Positions 27,501 through 38,200 of a stretch of DNA of 64,000 nucleotides are shown in pieces. Origin of the DNA: Bacteroidales bacterium (lineage in GTDB: Bacteria; Bacteroidota; Bacteroidia; Bacteroidales; VadinHA17); NCBI GenBank assembly GCA_021738535.1, contig JAIPBU010000020.1:1-64000 (forward strand), in the 5' to 3' direction. Within the stretch, counting starts at the first letter, position 1, and every line of letters starts with the position of its first letter. The position numbers and the translations under genes are program-made. Below the pieces are notes generated by a model, which was not told the origin of the DNA, searched no databases, and saw nothing but the letters and a program-made list of their open reading frames with translations.

Positions 27501-27831
27501 CTATGATATCAGCATACAATACAGGACCTGTTCTTCATCAGAGTTACCGGTGATTGATGAAAGCACTAATATTGCCATCAGTGAGATCCTTGTTTATCCC
27601 AACCCGGCAAGTGATAAATTCTATATTGAGGTACGTGGCTTTGATCCGGATGAAAAGCTGTCACTGAGAATCAGCAACCTGAATGGGGATATCGTCTACC
27701 GCAGAACTCTTAATTATCAAAGAATAATTGAAATAAGCAGGGAGAATACAGGTAAAACAGATGGGATATTAATCGTTGAGGTAAGCGGGCAGAAACGCAC
27801 AGTATCATCACGGGTTCTGAAGATGAAGTAA
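24562..27831 (+). CDS. Secreted BNR/sortilin-type beta-propeller protein, T9SS cargo
   Basis: This 1089-aa protein has a signal peptide (about 1-30, ending SPAVGQR). Repeated BNR/Asp-box motifs follow (TTDNGKTYTPV, TTNGGQSWTA, SSDGGSDWTKV, SADGGQTWN, STDRGNTWT, SDDLGKTWTQ, STDRGASWSS), making sortilin-like propellers over about residues 130-760. A PKD-like domain follows (TVWNFGDGSIKY) and then a discoidin-like beta domain. The C-terminus is a type A T9SS sorting domain (EILVYPNPASDKFYIE ... SRVLKMK), so it is exported by type IX secretion and fixed to or released from the surface. No catalytic residues are recognised; binding of glycans or proteins is possible. Confidence 0.88.
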   Translation: MKNNTITITSISRYLSTGFLLIFFISPAVGQRWLERLDIDTKSKSNFLEVKKAAGEYFKHQEKEYFSRSFDIEDIPELKYNNITAFIKYKRWEEYWKNHVDSEGNAVSPLDEYSEFKSFLKNSSKGTVANWVNINRKEAPGGYWGMGRIREIAFHPTDPSVFWAGADQGGIWKTTDNGKTYTPVADDLPFLKVSSICINYNDPDILYMSAGGTDGGWWDRTIGVYKTTNGGQSWTATALNAHLSEGESYRRLAMSPANPELLIVTGREGVYRSSDGGSDWTKVAGGDYYDLAFCPGNGDIVIAGNRNKIMRSADGGQTWNIARSSNYDGYMRNIAFSPVKNDYVVAQLDAWIEGERRTVVYASTDRGNTWTEKAVLTEDHGGTIGFSSTDSLRLYRGWTKIFRSDDLGKTWTQITNWYRDNVHDVVHADHFRIKKNPLVDNRLYFCNDGGVYLYEEDNGEWKERTAGLIISQYYSISSSQSDPNVLLAGSQDNGGWYRTENGDWKTTNGGDAMHTWQHPDNNSIGLSSYPGGKLYRTYNAWDGYVAIHDNIDPEPTNGDWNSRYAIDPNNFNIIVTGCYPDIYRSENMGNSWVKIGDRLADGNNFHCITIPEANSDYIYASSGNELFTSTDRGASWSSSTPSGQVIKGIAVSPDDPGKLWIVSGGFTAGEKVFFSKNGGMSWNNISGSLPNLPALSIVYEKGTNDGIYIGMTYGVYYRNSSMNDWVYYGHGIPNCEIRHLDIQYPEGKIRCATYGRGIYETGLYPIEAPAPEAFFTTSSEEVCQDDTIYFYNESQNADYTVWNFGDGSIKYAGDISYFYNKPGYYTVKLTATNEQLSDFYEKKDIKVNPYLSPVKAGPEDISIGSVRVNRSAAAGIVFNVASPVTVKSFVTYAATGGRRRIILEDNQGNEIYGEYITLEPGENIVELDLDIDPGNDYILKFTKNNDLLMNTDGADYPYNKNESFSITGNTELESDRYYFFYDISIQYRTCSSSELPVIDESTNIAISEILVYPNPASDKFYIEVRGFDPDEKLSLRISNLNGDIVYRRTLNYQRIIEISRENTGKTDGILIVEVSGQKRTVSSRVLKMK

Positions 27832-27839
27832 CTATGACA

Positions 27840-29660
27840 TTACTCAACCGTTACCGACTTAGCAAGATTACGGGGCTGATCAACATTGCATCCGCGTAAC
27901 AAAGCAACATAATAAGCAAAAAGTTGTAAAGGCACAACGGATAATACCGGTGAAATAATATCGGGTACTGAAGGCATCTTTATTACATCATCAACAATCT
28001 GTTCTGCCTCAGTATCTCCTTCATTTATTATTGCTATTACTTTACCACCACGGGCCTTAATTTCCTTAATATTAGAGATCATTTTTGTCCGGTTCTCATT
28101 ATCCGACAGTATGACCATAGTTGGAAAATCAATGTCTATAAGGGCTATGGGTCCATGCTTCATCTCAGCACCCGGGTAGCCCTCGGCATGAATATAGCTT
28201 ATCTCCTTCAGCTTTAGTGCCCCCTCAAGTGCTGTGGGAAAATTAAGCCCACGGCCCAGGAAAAGGAAATTGCTGCTGGATGCATATTTCTGTGCCAGGT
28301 CTGTTATATTGCTGTTCTTTTCAAGGAAATACCGCAGATTAGAAGATATTTGACTCAGGGCATCAAGTATTTCCTGCGACTTAGCTTCATTTCCTCTTAA
28401 TGCTGCAATGATTGATGCCAGCCTTGAAAGTTGAATGATCTGGGCCGTATAAGCTTTAGTGGAAGCAACACCAATTTCATCACCCGCTTCAAGAAATACC
28501 TGGAAATCTGTTTCCCTGTCGAGACTGGAATTACGGACATTCAGTATACCCATGGTTATTGCTCCTGCATCAGCAGCAAGCCTGTTGGCTGCTATGGTAT
28601 CAGCTGTTTCACCCGACTGCGACAATGAAATAACCAGGTCGTGGTTGTTAATAACAGGATCCCTGTACCTGTATTCGGATGCATATTCAACAATTACCGG
28701 TATCCTGGCATATTTTTCAATAATGTACCTTGCTACCAGTCCTGCATGCCATGATGTACCACATCCTATAATTGTTATCCTGCTGATGGAATGCAATATA
28801 TCGTTGAAATTTTTACCGGATGATAAATGACCCTCAATTTTATATTCTGAACCAACAAGATCAGAAAGTATATCCGGTTGCTCAAATATTTCTTTTTTCA
28901 TGAAATGTTCATACCCGCACCTGTCAGGCTTTTTCTTAGCTGCATTGAATTCTTTTATCTCTGGTTCCTTTTCATTGCCATGAACATCATAGACGGTAAT
29001 TTTGCTCTTATTCTCAACAATAATAATATCATTATTGCCTGGAAAAATAAAGTGCCCTGCATATTCACTTACAGCGTAGATATCAGAAGCCACATAGAAA
29101 CCGGTTTTATCAATCCCGAGGATAAGGGGACTGTCTTTGCGGCATAATGTAATTCTACCGGGCTTATCCTCTTCTATTATGGCCAGCGCATAACTGCCTG
29201 TAACCAGGCTGAAGGTTTTTACAAGTGCTGATTTAATATCCTTCCCATTGGCAAGATATTCATACTCTATCAGGTTAAGCAGAATCTCTGTATCGGTTTC
29301 GCTAATGAAGGAGTATCCCTTATTTTTTAAAAACCCTTCAATCTGCGCCGAGTTTTCAATAATGCCATTATGTACGAGAACAAGTTTTCCCGTTGATGAA
29401 GTATGAGGATGGGCATTTAGCTCAGTAGCTCCACCGTGTGTTGCCCACCGTGTATGGGCAATACCTGTATTTGAATCCAGCGCAGGTGGCAATATTTCAA
29501 CCAGGTCATGTACCTTGCCGGGACTTTTAATAACCCGCATACTACCATTGTGCAATGCAATGCCTGCACTGTCGTATCCCCGGTATTCCAACTTTTGCAA
29601 TCCGTCAATCAGAATATCTCTTACCTGCTTACTTCCTGTATATCCAATTATTCCACACAT
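27840..29660 (-). CDS. glmS: Glucosamine-6-phosphate synthase (isomerising)
   Basis: This 606-aa protein converts fructose-6-phosphate and glutamine to glucosamine-6-phosphate, the first step toward peptidoglycan and LPS amino sugars. It begins MCGIIGYTG, with Cys2 as the glutaminase nucleophile, then HTRWATHG and the HNGIIEN loop. Two SIS domains follow (IIGCGTSWHAG, SLSQSGETADT; FLGRGLNFPTALEGALKLKEISYIHAEGY), and it ends NLAKSVTVE. Length is normal. It lies 3 nt after the DUF4954 gene, forming one operon, and is convergent with the T9SS cargo gene only 8 nt away, with no visible terminator. Confidence 0.97.
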   Translation of the reverse strand: MCGIIGYTGSKQVRDILIDGLQKLEYRGYDSAGIALHNGSMRVIKSPGKVHDLVEILPPALDSNTGIAHTRWATHGGATELNAHPHTSSTGKLVLVHNGIIENSAQIEGFLKNKGYSFISETDTEILLNLIEYEYLANGKDIKSALVKTFSLVTGSYALAIIEEDKPGRITLCRKDSPLILGIDKTGFYVASDIYAVSEYAGHFIFPGNNDIIIVENKSKITVYDVHGNEKEPEIKEFNAAKKKPDRCGYEHFMKKEIFEQPDILSDLVGSEYKIEGHLSSGKNFNDILHSISRITIIGCGTSWHAGLVARYIIEKYARIPVIVEYASEYRYRDPVINNHDLVISLSQSGETADTIAANRLAADAGAITMGILNVRNSSLDRETDFQVFLEAGDEIGVASTKAYTAQIIQLSRLASIIAALRGNEAKSQEILDALSQISSNLRYFLEKNSNITDLAQKYASSSNFLFLGRGLNFPTALEGALKLKEISYIHAEGYPGAEMKHGPIALIDIDFPTMVILSDNENRTKMISNIKEIKARGGKVIAIINEGDTEAEQIVDDVIKMPSVPDIISPVLSVVPLQLFAYYVALLRGCNVDQPRNLAKSVTVE

Positions 29661-29663
29661 ATT

Positions 29664-31679
29664 CTAAACTTCAATCTTTTGTAATATTGATATTATTTTA
29701 TCTCCCAGTTTCCTCTTAACATCCATATGTTCCTTTATTGACAATACCATTTTATTGGTTTCAAATTCACCCCTGACCGACTCAAAATCCATTTCCTTAT
29801 CGTGCTGCTCGCCGTCAATACCATAGCCTGCCCTTTTCAACAATGAAAATTCTTTGCTTGCATCTTCATACAAATAATTATCAATTTGCAGCACAGCATC
29901 CCTCCATTTCTCAATAAAGCCTGTTAATTCATCCCTGCTCATCTCTGTGACTTCTTTACCGGTAAAACACTTAAAAGCCTCATAGGCCCAGGACCACTCA
30001 TAGTTATAATAATTGTTATGTATTGAAATGAAGTTGAAATTTATTTCCTCTATGGTATTTATCTGTCTTTCCTCTATGGATTTCAAAAGATCTTCAAGAG
30101 CACTGGCAGGGCATATCATACCTGATAGATCTATCCACCTGCCTGTTCCGGCAGGGGTATCTTTGCCAAGAATCTCTCTCAGTTCTTTTATTGTATTGTA
30201 CTTATGCTGCTGCATTCGAGTTATCAGTGAGTTCCCAAGAAATTTATAAATAGCGAGTTCATAAAGGAGTATACCCCTGTCAAGGGCATTCTTCCTTATT
30301 TTCATTCTCTGCCAGGTATACAAATCAGCATCATCGCCTGAGGCCTTCTTAATATTAAGCAGTATCTCCCTGCCTGACATCATCTTCTGTACTGTGTAGG
30401 GACTGAGCAAATTGAAATTAATCTGGTCAAGCTTATTGTGTCCTTTTCGCCTGTCACGTCCCGGCCATTTTTTTGAATCCCTTATAGTTCCTATACTTTT
30501 CAGGTTAATTGCAGGCACCAGGATACTCTCATCATTGCTCTCAATAAGATAAGAAAAGGGAAAAAGGGATGTATCCGAGTGTTTGTAGTGGCGGCCCATA
30601 ACCAGCGAGAAAGCCCCTACGTGACTGGGCCACAGGATATAGGAATCGCTGGTCGTTTTTACACCTCTTTCTACAACACCCTGGTGTATAGGCCCCAGCT
30701 TATACAGATGGTTACTCTGATTTGATCCGCTGCCTGCATTAAGAAATGAAAACATTCCCGCTATCAGCAAAGTGGATTTATGATGTGTAACCGTATAAGG
30801 GCCTGCAAAGACAGAGCATGCTTCTCCGTGAAAGCCCTGGAAATTTGCAAAAAACAATGAATCGGTTGCCGAGTAATGCTTGTCCAGAATACACCCCTGG
30901 CCTATAAAACAACGTGAAATAAGTGTGGAGTCACTTATGTCGGAACCGGAACAAACAATAAAGTCCTCCATAATAACACCCTCACCAATATGTACAGGGT
31001 CCTCGTAACTACTGTTAATGCTGCCGTTAGCCAGTTTCTTAACACCCTCTATGTGAGCTGCCGGACCAATCCTGACGTTTTTTATCGTTCCACAGTTGAT
31101 AAGTGATGATCCACGCTGTATAACGGCATTGCTGCCTGAGACAAAATCAACATAATCATCTATTAGCTCTTCAATGGCTGTTACCAGCTTCTTCCTGTGC
31201 CGGTACATACTCATTATATATGCCAGGTGGGTAGTAAGGTGGTCAAAGATCTTTACTTCCCTTCCACCCTGCTCACTTATACAATTAACCTTTAAACCAT
31301 TACCGAAAGAAGATTCACCATCAGAGGCTATTGTATTTACATTATGAATTATACAGTCCTGCTCAATATGATAATTGGAAATGTAACTACCGGTATTGTG
31401 TATAAGTACATTGTCCTCAACAGTACAATCATTAAGCCATGAATTATAAATTCCGGTCTTAAAAACCACTCCTCCGAAAAGCCTGACCTCACTGTTGAAG
31501 GTCCCAAGCCTCACATGCCCTGAAAAATGAGTGTTTTTAATGTTGTCTGTTATGAATAGCTTTCCAACTTCTATCAGGTCCCAGTTGTCACAGGAACATC
31601 CCTGCATAATTAACTGGCCAATCTCTTCACTTGACAGTTTTCTGTATTTGATTCCGGTTTTTGAAACAGGTCTTTGCAT
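29664..31679 (-). CDS. DUF4954-family protein (left-handed beta-helix)
   Basis: I place the start at MQRPVSKTGIKYRKL (671 aa), 28 codons inside the ORF, because the extra codons are AT-rich and unlike the family. The N-terminal two-thirds shows hexapeptide-like turns (GTFNSEVRLFGGVVFKTGIYNSWLNDCTVEDNVLIHNTG, IGEGVIMEDFIVCSGSDISDSTLI, IGQGCILDKHYSA), as in nucleotidyl/acyl-transferase beta-helices, and the C-terminal third is helical. It matches DUF4954 proteins of Bacteroidota, whose function is unknown. Cotranscription with glmS suggests a link to amino-sugar or nucleotide-sugar metabolism; that is inference. Confidence 0.82.
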   Translation of the reverse strand: MQRPVSKTGIKYRKLSSEEIGQLIMQGCSCDNWDLIEVGKLFITDNIKNTHFSGHVRLGTFNSEVRLFGGVVFKTGIYNSWLNDCTVEDNVLIHNTGSYISNYHIEQDCIIHNVNTIASDGESSFGNGLKVNCISEQGGREVKIFDHLTTHLAYIMSMYRHRKKLVTAIEELIDDYVDFVSGSNAVIQRGSSLINCGTIKNVRIGPAAHIEGVKKLANGSINSSYEDPVHIGEGVIMEDFIVCSGSDISDSTLISRCFIGQGCILDKHYSATDSLFFANFQGFHGEACSVFAGPYTVTHHKSTLLIAGMFSFLNAGSGSNQSNHLYKLGPIHQGVVERGVKTTSDSYILWPSHVGAFSLVMGRHYKHSDTSLFPFSYLIESNDESILVPAINLKSIGTIRDSKKWPGRDRRKGHNKLDQINFNLLSPYTVQKMMSGREILLNIKKASGDDADLYTWQRMKIRKNALDRGILLYELAIYKFLGNSLITRMQQHKYNTIKELREILGKDTPAGTGRWIDLSGMICPASALEDLLKSIEERQINTIEEINFNFISIHNNYYNYEWSWAYEAFKCFTGKEVTEMSRDELTGFIEKWRDAVLQIDNYLYEDASKEFSLLKRAGYGIDGEQHDKEMDFESVRGEFETNKMVLSIKEHMDVKRKLGDKIISILQKIEV

Positions 31680-31867
31680 GTATCTATCTATTACTTTCAA
31701 TACGAAAATAATTCTAATTACTGAATACACACAAATAAATAACCTAATATAAACATAACACAATCAACATATACCCTAATATTAGTATTTTATTTATTTG
31801 ATTATATGTTTATTATATTATATTTTACCATAACATATATTCATCATAAATCAAATAAAACCTAATA

Positions 31868-32863
31868 TCAGATCTTCAATATGTGTTCTACAAGCTTATC
31901 TTTCCGGGTTAGCCCCATTTTTTTCCGAAGTCTTACCCTGCTGATCTCTGCACTTTGAATTGTAATATTCATTAAGCCGGCAATATCCTTTGTGGCCATC
32001 TGCAGTCTGAGATAACTGCATAATTTGAGATCTTTATTTGTAAGTGCAGGATACCGGGTCATTAAGCGTGTAAAAAAACCGGGGTGTATTTTTTCAAAAT
32101 GCAACATGAAATTATCCCAGTTATCTGTTGAAACAAGTGTACTGTTAATCTGGTCAATTATCCTGATAAAAATTTCTTTGTCCTCCTTACTGCATTTATC
32201 AAGGTGCCTTGTGACTACGTTTTTTACAAACTGCAATGTTTCATTCTTATTTGACATGGCAACGAGTTGGCTTACAAGCTCCCTGTCTTTATCTTCCAGT
32301 TCTCTCAGGTACCTGTCTCTTACCCTGGCATCATATTCTTTACCAGCTGAAAGGTTCCTGATCTCTCCAAGTGCCTGCATGAGCGGAGTAACATCATTAA
32401 TTGATGCTCTCTGCCCAAGGTATTTACCCCTGCTGTCATATACCGCCCTGCACTTTATCTCACACCACCTTATCTGTTTGGTACGTGTTAACAGCCTGAA
32501 ATTAAGTGAGCGCCGGAGGCCTGTAAAATTGAGAGCATCCTTGATGAAGGCCCGGAACTCCTTCCTGTCGTCCGGGTATACAATTTCATAAAGCAGCATG
32601 TCGTTGGAAATAATCTCCCCTGATGCATATCCTGTTATGCTCTGGCTGGAAGGTGATACATATTCAAGACTGCCGCCGGGCCTGAACCACAGCTCCCAGT
32701 CATGAGCGAAATCAGCAATAAGCTTGTAACGCTCAAGAGCTTTAGCTGTATCTTCCAGTTCTGATCTGAGATCAAGAATTTCATTTTCAAGCTCATCACG
32801 TTTTTTCTCTAGCTCAGTTATTTTATTTTCTAACCTAACATTTTCATCATCAGACCCGGACAT
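31868..32863 (-). CDS. PAS-domain LuxR-type transcription regulator
   Basis: This 331-aa protein has an N-terminal coiled coil (ENKITELEKKRDELENEILDLRSELED), a PAS domain (about 50-160, with WELWFRPGGSLEYVSPSSQSITGY, LYEIVYPDDRKEF and a PAC-like LLTRTKQIRWCEIKCRAVYDSRG), a linker coiled coil, and a C-terminal LuxR/GerE-like helix-turn-helix (LTNKDLKLCSYLRLQMATKDIAGLMNITIQSAEISRVRLRKKMGL). No kinase or receiver domain is present, so it probably senses a small molecule or redox state directly. Its targets are unknown. Confidence 0.82.
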   Translation of the reverse strand: MSGSDDENVRLENKITELEKKRDELENEILDLRSELEDTAKALERYKLIADFAHDWELWFRPGGSLEYVSPSSQSITGYASGEIISNDMLLYEIVYPDDRKEFRAFIKDALNFTGLRRSLNFRLLTRTKQIRWCEIKCRAVYDSRGKYLGQRASINDVTPLMQALGEIRNLSAGKEYDARVRDRYLRELEDKDRELVSQLVAMSNKNETLQFVKNVVTRHLDKCSKEDKEIFIRIIDQINSTLVSTDNWDNFMLHFEKIHPGFFTRLMTRYPALTNKDLKLCSYLRLQMATKDIAGLMNITIQSAEISRVRLRKKMGLTRKDKLVEHILKI

Positions 32864-33112
32864 ATAACTTGAATATTATATTTATATTATTGTTCATCAG
32901 CATCTTAGTAAAGATACAATTTAATACGACACTACCTAACCTAATCATAGGTTATTTTGTAATCGTCTTTTATTCTGCAGTTTTTATTCCTGACTTCATT
33001 ATTTTTATTTTTGGACCTGTTAAGAGAATTCTGATATATGACCGCTGTCATCGTTAAAACAATCTAATTGGCTAAACTTTGCGCCGGTTTTAATGTTGTA
33101 CAAATAAAAACT

Positions 33113-35152
33113 ATGAATAATCCCCTGCTTGAAGACTGGAATACAGATTTTGGGCTGCCGCCCTTTGAAAAAATTGAAGTAACGCACTTTCTGCCTGCAA
33201 TTAAAAAATCTGTTGAAGACGCAAAGGATCAGATAAACTCTATAGCTGAAAATCCTGAACAGCCAGGCTTTGAAAATACTGTTGTAGCGCTCGACCATGC
33301 AGGTATCAGGCTGGATGAGATAGCTTCGGTTCTGTTCAATCTCAACAGTGCTGAAACAAGTTCAGAACTTCAGTCAGCTGCCATGTCCGTTTCCCCGCTT
33401 CTGTCAAGGTTTTCAAATGACATTACATTAAACAGGAAACTGTTTAAAAGAATTGAGGAGCTTTATGATAAAAAAGATTCTCTGGGCTTGTCAGGGGAAC
33501 AGGAGATGCTCCTTGTAAAGACTTACAGGAGTTTCATTAAAGGTGGGGCAGGACTGGATGAAAATCACAGGTCCAGGTTCAGGGAAATAAACGAGGAGCT
33601 TGCTTCCCTGACATTGAAATTTGAAGAAAACGTTCTGGAAGAAACCAATTCATTCTACCTTCAAATTACCGACAAAGAAGACCTGGAGGGACTGCCCGCC
33701 GGCATAATTGAAACAGCTGCGGAGGAAGCAGCCGCCAGTGGACGTGAGGGATGGGTGTTCACTTTACATATACCAAGTTACCTGCCTTTCATGCAATATT
33801 CTGCAAAGAGACACCTGAGAGAAAAAATGTTCAGGGCATATTCATCACGGGCGTACAGGAAACAAAATAACGACAACAGGGAAATAGTAAAAAAGATAGT
33901 AAACCTGAGAACAGAAAAAGCAAAGCTACTGGGTTATGACAAGTATGCATCCCTGGTTCTTGAAGATCGTATGCTCAACACCCCGGAAAAAGTCACCGGC
34001 TTTCTTGAAAATTTACATACTGAATCTCACAGGTATGCACTCAGGGACCTGGAAGAGGTACAGGAATTTGCTGCGAAAAACGGGCACAACGGCAAAATTG
34101 AGAGATGGGACTGGGCTTATTATGCCGAGAAGCTGAAGATGAAGAAATACCAGATTGATGATGAAGTATTAAGACCGTATTTTGAGCTTGAGAAAGCCGG
34201 GGATGCAATCTTCAGGCTTGCTTCAGACCTGTACGGACTTTCTTTTGAGAAAAGTGAAAAACTAAATAAATATCACGAAGATGTCAGGGCCTATATTGTA
34301 AAAGACAACAATAATGATCACCTCGCTATCCTCTACCTCGATTTTTTTCCAAGAAAAGGGAAAAGCGGCGGTGCATGGATGACAGCATACCGGGATCAAT
34401 ATAAAGATGGAAGTAAAGATACGCGCCCTGTCATTTCCGTTGTTACGAACTTCAGCAAACCATCGTCCAAAAGGCCGGCACTACTTACGCATACTGAACT
34501 TACAACATTCATGCATGAGTTTGGCCATGCGCTCCATGGCATGCTTTCTAAATGTACATACAGGAGTATTTCAGGAACCAATGTGTCACGCGACTTCGTG
34601 GAACTGCCATCCCAGATAATGGAGAACTGGGCATATGAAAAAGAATGGCTACGCAGCTGGTCCAGTCATTACGAGACCGGACAGGAATTACCGGATTACC
34701 TGATAGATAAAATAAAGGAAGCAATGACCTTCAATGAAGGCTATGCATCCAACAGGCAACTGGGCTTTGGCTTTCTGGATATGGCATGGCACAGTATGGA
34801 TAAGGAGTTCAAAGGGTCAGTTGACAGCTTTGAGAGTGAAGCCATGAGTAAAACCAATATCCTGGATCCTGTAGAAGGGTCAAACATGTCATGCTCCTTC
34901 GGTCATCTTTTTGCAGGCGGCTATGCAGCAGGCTATTACGGTTACAAATGGTCAGAAGTGCTTGATGCAGATGCATTCAGCCTTTTCAGGAAAAAAGGAA
35001 TCTTTGATAAAGAGACAGCTGAATCATTCAGAAAGAATATCCTTGAAAAAGGAGGGAGCAATGAACCTATGGATCTGTATAAAAAATTCAGGGGGAAGGA
35101 ACCAACAATTGATGCCTACATTGAAAGAAGTGGATTCCGAAATGGAGTCTGA
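33113..35152 (+). CDS. M3-family oligopeptidase / dipeptidyl carboxypeptidase
   Basis: The ATG at 33113 gives 679 aa beginning MNNPLLEDWNTDFGLPPFEKI, as in this family; the ORF's extra 15 codons come from a TTG near the promoter. The zinc site is HEFGH at 468-472 in TTFMHEFGHALHGML, with the downstream Glu in FVELPSQIMENWA. It breaks short peptides down to amino acids, in the cytoplasm unless an atypical signal exists (none seen). The protein is full length. Upstream, 32864-33112 is a 249-bp AT-rich gap shared with the PAS-LuxR gene, which is divergent. Confidence 0.93.
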   Translation: MNNPLLEDWNTDFGLPPFEKIEVTHFLPAIKKSVEDAKDQINSIAENPEQPGFENTVVALDHAGIRLDEIASVLFNLNSAETSSELQSAAMSVSPLLSRFSNDITLNRKLFKRIEELYDKKDSLGLSGEQEMLLVKTYRSFIKGGAGLDENHRSRFREINEELASLTLKFEENVLEETNSFYLQITDKEDLEGLPAGIIETAAEEAAASGREGWVFTLHIPSYLPFMQYSAKRHLREKMFRAYSSRAYRKQNNDNREIVKKIVNLRTEKAKLLGYDKYASLVLEDRMLNTPEKVTGFLENLHTESHRYALRDLEEVQEFAAKNGHNGKIERWDWAYYAEKLKMKKYQIDDEVLRPYFELEKAGDAIFRLASDLYGLSFEKSEKLNKYHEDVRAYIVKDNNNDHLAILYLDFFPRKGKSGGAWMTAYRDQYKDGSKDTRPVISVVTNFSKPSSKRPALLTHTELTTFMHEFGHALHGMLSKCTYRSISGTNVSRDFVELPSQIMENWAYEKEWLRSWSSHYETGQELPDYLIDKIKEAMTFNEGYASNRQLGFGFLDMAWHSMDKEFKGSVDSFESEAMSKTNILDPVEGSNMSCSFGHLFAGGYAAGYYGYKWSEVLDADAFSLFRKKGIFDKETAESFRKNILEKGGSNEPMDLYKKFRGKEPTIDAYIERSGFRNGV

Positions 35153-35199
35153 GCAGTCACTATTAAGACTGCACTGAATGACAATACGCCATAAAGTAT

Positions 35200-35207
35200 T
35201 ATCTTTG
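35200..35207 (+). promoter_or_regulatory. purL -7 promoter box
   Basis: TATCTTTG is an exact TAnnTTTG box, 68 nt before the purL start. The -33 region is weak. Confidence 0.55.
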
Positions 35208-35275
35208 CCGGAGATACGGGAACATTGTGTAAACAACCAAAGGTTCCTCATTAGCAACATATTAATACTTATCTG

Positions 35276-38200
35276 ATGATCAATTTCTTCACGGTCGATA
35301 ACAGGATAATCGCTGTTCAGAGCAATAATGATTTAACAAAGAGTGATACTGAAAAACTTTGCTGGCTCCTGGGCAGCAATGATGACCCCCGTACAGGCAA
35401 TATTGATGGTTTCTTTATAGGCCCCAGAAAAGAAATGATCACCCCCTGGAGCACCAATGCTGTGGAGATAACTCAGAATATGGGCATTGATGGGATATCC
35501 AGGATGGAAGAGTTTTTCTCTGCTTCAGAAGACTCGTCTTATGACCCTATGCTGCTTAAACTTTACAAGGGACTTGACGGCAAAATATTTCAAATCGATC
35601 ATGATCCTGATCCTGTTAAAGAAATTGATGATATTGAGGCTTACAACCTGCAGGAAGGCCTTGCACTCAGTAAAGAGGAAATAAAATATCTCCGTGACCT
35701 CAGCAAATCACTTAACAGGAAACTAACAGACAGTGAGGTCTTTGGTTTTTCACAGGTTAATTCAGAACACTGCCGGCATAAAATATTTAACGGTAAATTC
35801 ATAATTGACGGGGAGGAAAAAGAGTCAACCCTCTTCGGAATGATTAAAAAAACCACGCTGACAAACAGGAACAGCATCGTTTCGGCCTATAAGGATAACT
35901 GTTCTTTCGCAGCCGGACCGGTGGTTGAACTGTTTGCCCCGGGCAAACAGGACAGGTCTGATTTTTTCAGGCTTAAAAAGGCTGAAACAGTACTGTCTTT
36001 AAAGGCAGAAACACATAATTTTCCAACCACAGTGGAACCTTTTAACGGTGCATCAACCGGCACCGGTGGTGAGATCCGGGACAGGATAGCAGGAGGTAAG
36101 GGAGCATTCCCAGTTGCAGGTACAGCAGTATATATGACATCCTACCCCCGTTCAGCAGGCGGGCGGGAATGGGAAAAAAACATAAAAGCCAGGGAGTGGC
36201 TTTACCAGAGTCCTGAAGACATTCTGATAAAAGCATCCAACGGCGCCAGTGATTTTGGAAACAAATTCGGGCAACCACTTATTTGTGGTTCTCTTCTCAC
36301 TTTCGAACATCAGGAGAAGAATAAAAAATATGGCTTTGACAAGGTGATTATGCTGGCAGGCGGAATAGGCTACGGTAAGAGGGAAGACAGCGAAAAAGAT
36401 ATTCCTGAAAAGGGGGATCTTATTATTATGCTGGGAGGAGATAATTACCGTATTGGAATGGGAGGAGGAGCCGTTTCCAGTGTTGATACCGGGCAGTATG
36501 ACAGTTCCATAGAACTTAATGCAGTGCAGCGGGCCAACCCGGAAATGCAAAAAAGAGTCTACAATGCCCTCAGGGCTATGGGCGAAGCAGATATCAATCC
36601 TGTTATTTCTCTTCACGATCACGGAGCCGGAGGACACCTTAACTGCCTGTCGGAGCTTGTTGAAGCCACAGGTGGAAAAATAGACATAAGCAAACTGCCT
36701 GTAGGTGATCCAACCCTGTCAGCAAGAGAAATAATAGGAAACGAATCCCAGGAGAGAATGGGGCTCGTAATAAAAAAGAAAGACCTTGAAGAACTGCAGA
36801 AAATTGCAGAAAGGGAAAGGGCCCCAATGTATGTAATAGGAGAAGTAACAGGTGATCACCAGTTTACTTTTATCAATTCAAAAACAGGAGAAAAGCCTAT
36901 TGACCTGCAGCTAACATCATTCTTCGGTGATCCGCCCCAGACAATTATGAGAGATAATTCTGTTAATCCATCATTTTCAGACCTGGAATATGACAAAAAC
37001 AATCTTTACAGTCTGACCGGTCAGCTGCTGCAGATTGAAGAAGTGGCATGCAAAGACTGGCTGACAAACAAAGTAGACCGCTCAGTCTCGGGCAAAATAG
37101 CCAAACAACAGTGTGCAGGCGAACTACAGCTTCCTTTAAATAACCTGGGTGCTATAGCACTTGATTACAGGGGGATAAGCGGCCTGGCAACTTCACTGGG
37201 ACATGCCCCGGTTGCAGGCCTGATTAACCCTGCAGCAGGATCTGTTCTTTCTGTTGCTGAAGCACTAACCAATATTATCTGGGCTCCCCTTAAAAATGGG
37301 ATAAGGGGAATATCTCTTTCTGCCAACTGGATGTGGCCATGCAGAAATGAGGGTGAGGATGCCCGTATCTATAAAGCAGTTGAAGCAGCAAGCAACTTTG
37401 CCATTGAGCTGGGTATAAATATACCCACTGGTAAAGACAGCCTGTCAATGACACAGAAATATAAAGACGATACTGTTTATGCTCCGGGAACAGTAATAAT
37501 TTCAGCATCTGCAGAGGTAACAGATGTCAGGAATATTGTTGAACCGGTAATGTGCCCCGACTCAGACACCAGCATAATCTACATTGACATGAGTAGGGAT
37601 TCATTCCTGACAGGAGGAAGCAGCTTTGCCCAGACTTTGAACAGGATAGGAACTGAAGCTCCTACTGTAAAAGATCCTGCATATTTTGTGTCAGTATTCA
37701 ATACCGTGCAAAAACTAATTTCTGAAAATAAGATTATCGCAGGTCATGATATTTCAGCAGGCGGGATGATTACTGCACTGCTTGAAATGTGCTTTGCATC
37801 TTCCAGTGGTGGTATGAGCATTAACCTTGATCCTGTAAATGAAGAAGATATTACACGAATACTCTTTAGCGAGAATCCGGGATTAATAATCCAGGTGGAG
37901 AATGAAGATGATGTGGTTGAGAGCTTACTTGAAAACAATATAAGCCATTATACTATTGGCAAACCCGTAGCAAAACGTTCAGTTTTTATTTCGAAGCAGG
38001 GAAAGGAATATGAATTTAAGATAGAAGATTACAGGAAGTTGTGGTTCAGAACTTCCTATCTGCTCGACAGAAAGCAGACCAACAATGATCTTGCCGCTGA
38101 AAGATTTGAAAATTATCACAGGCATGCACTTGAATATGATTTTAAAGGATTCACAGGCAGCATTAAATCACTTGGGATCAGTCACAACGCCGGTGGTGTA

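Noticed and set aside
27832-27839. A glmS ribozyme or riboswitch next to glmS
   Set aside because: The upstream side of glmS is the DUF4954 gene with a 3-nt gap, leaving no room for one.
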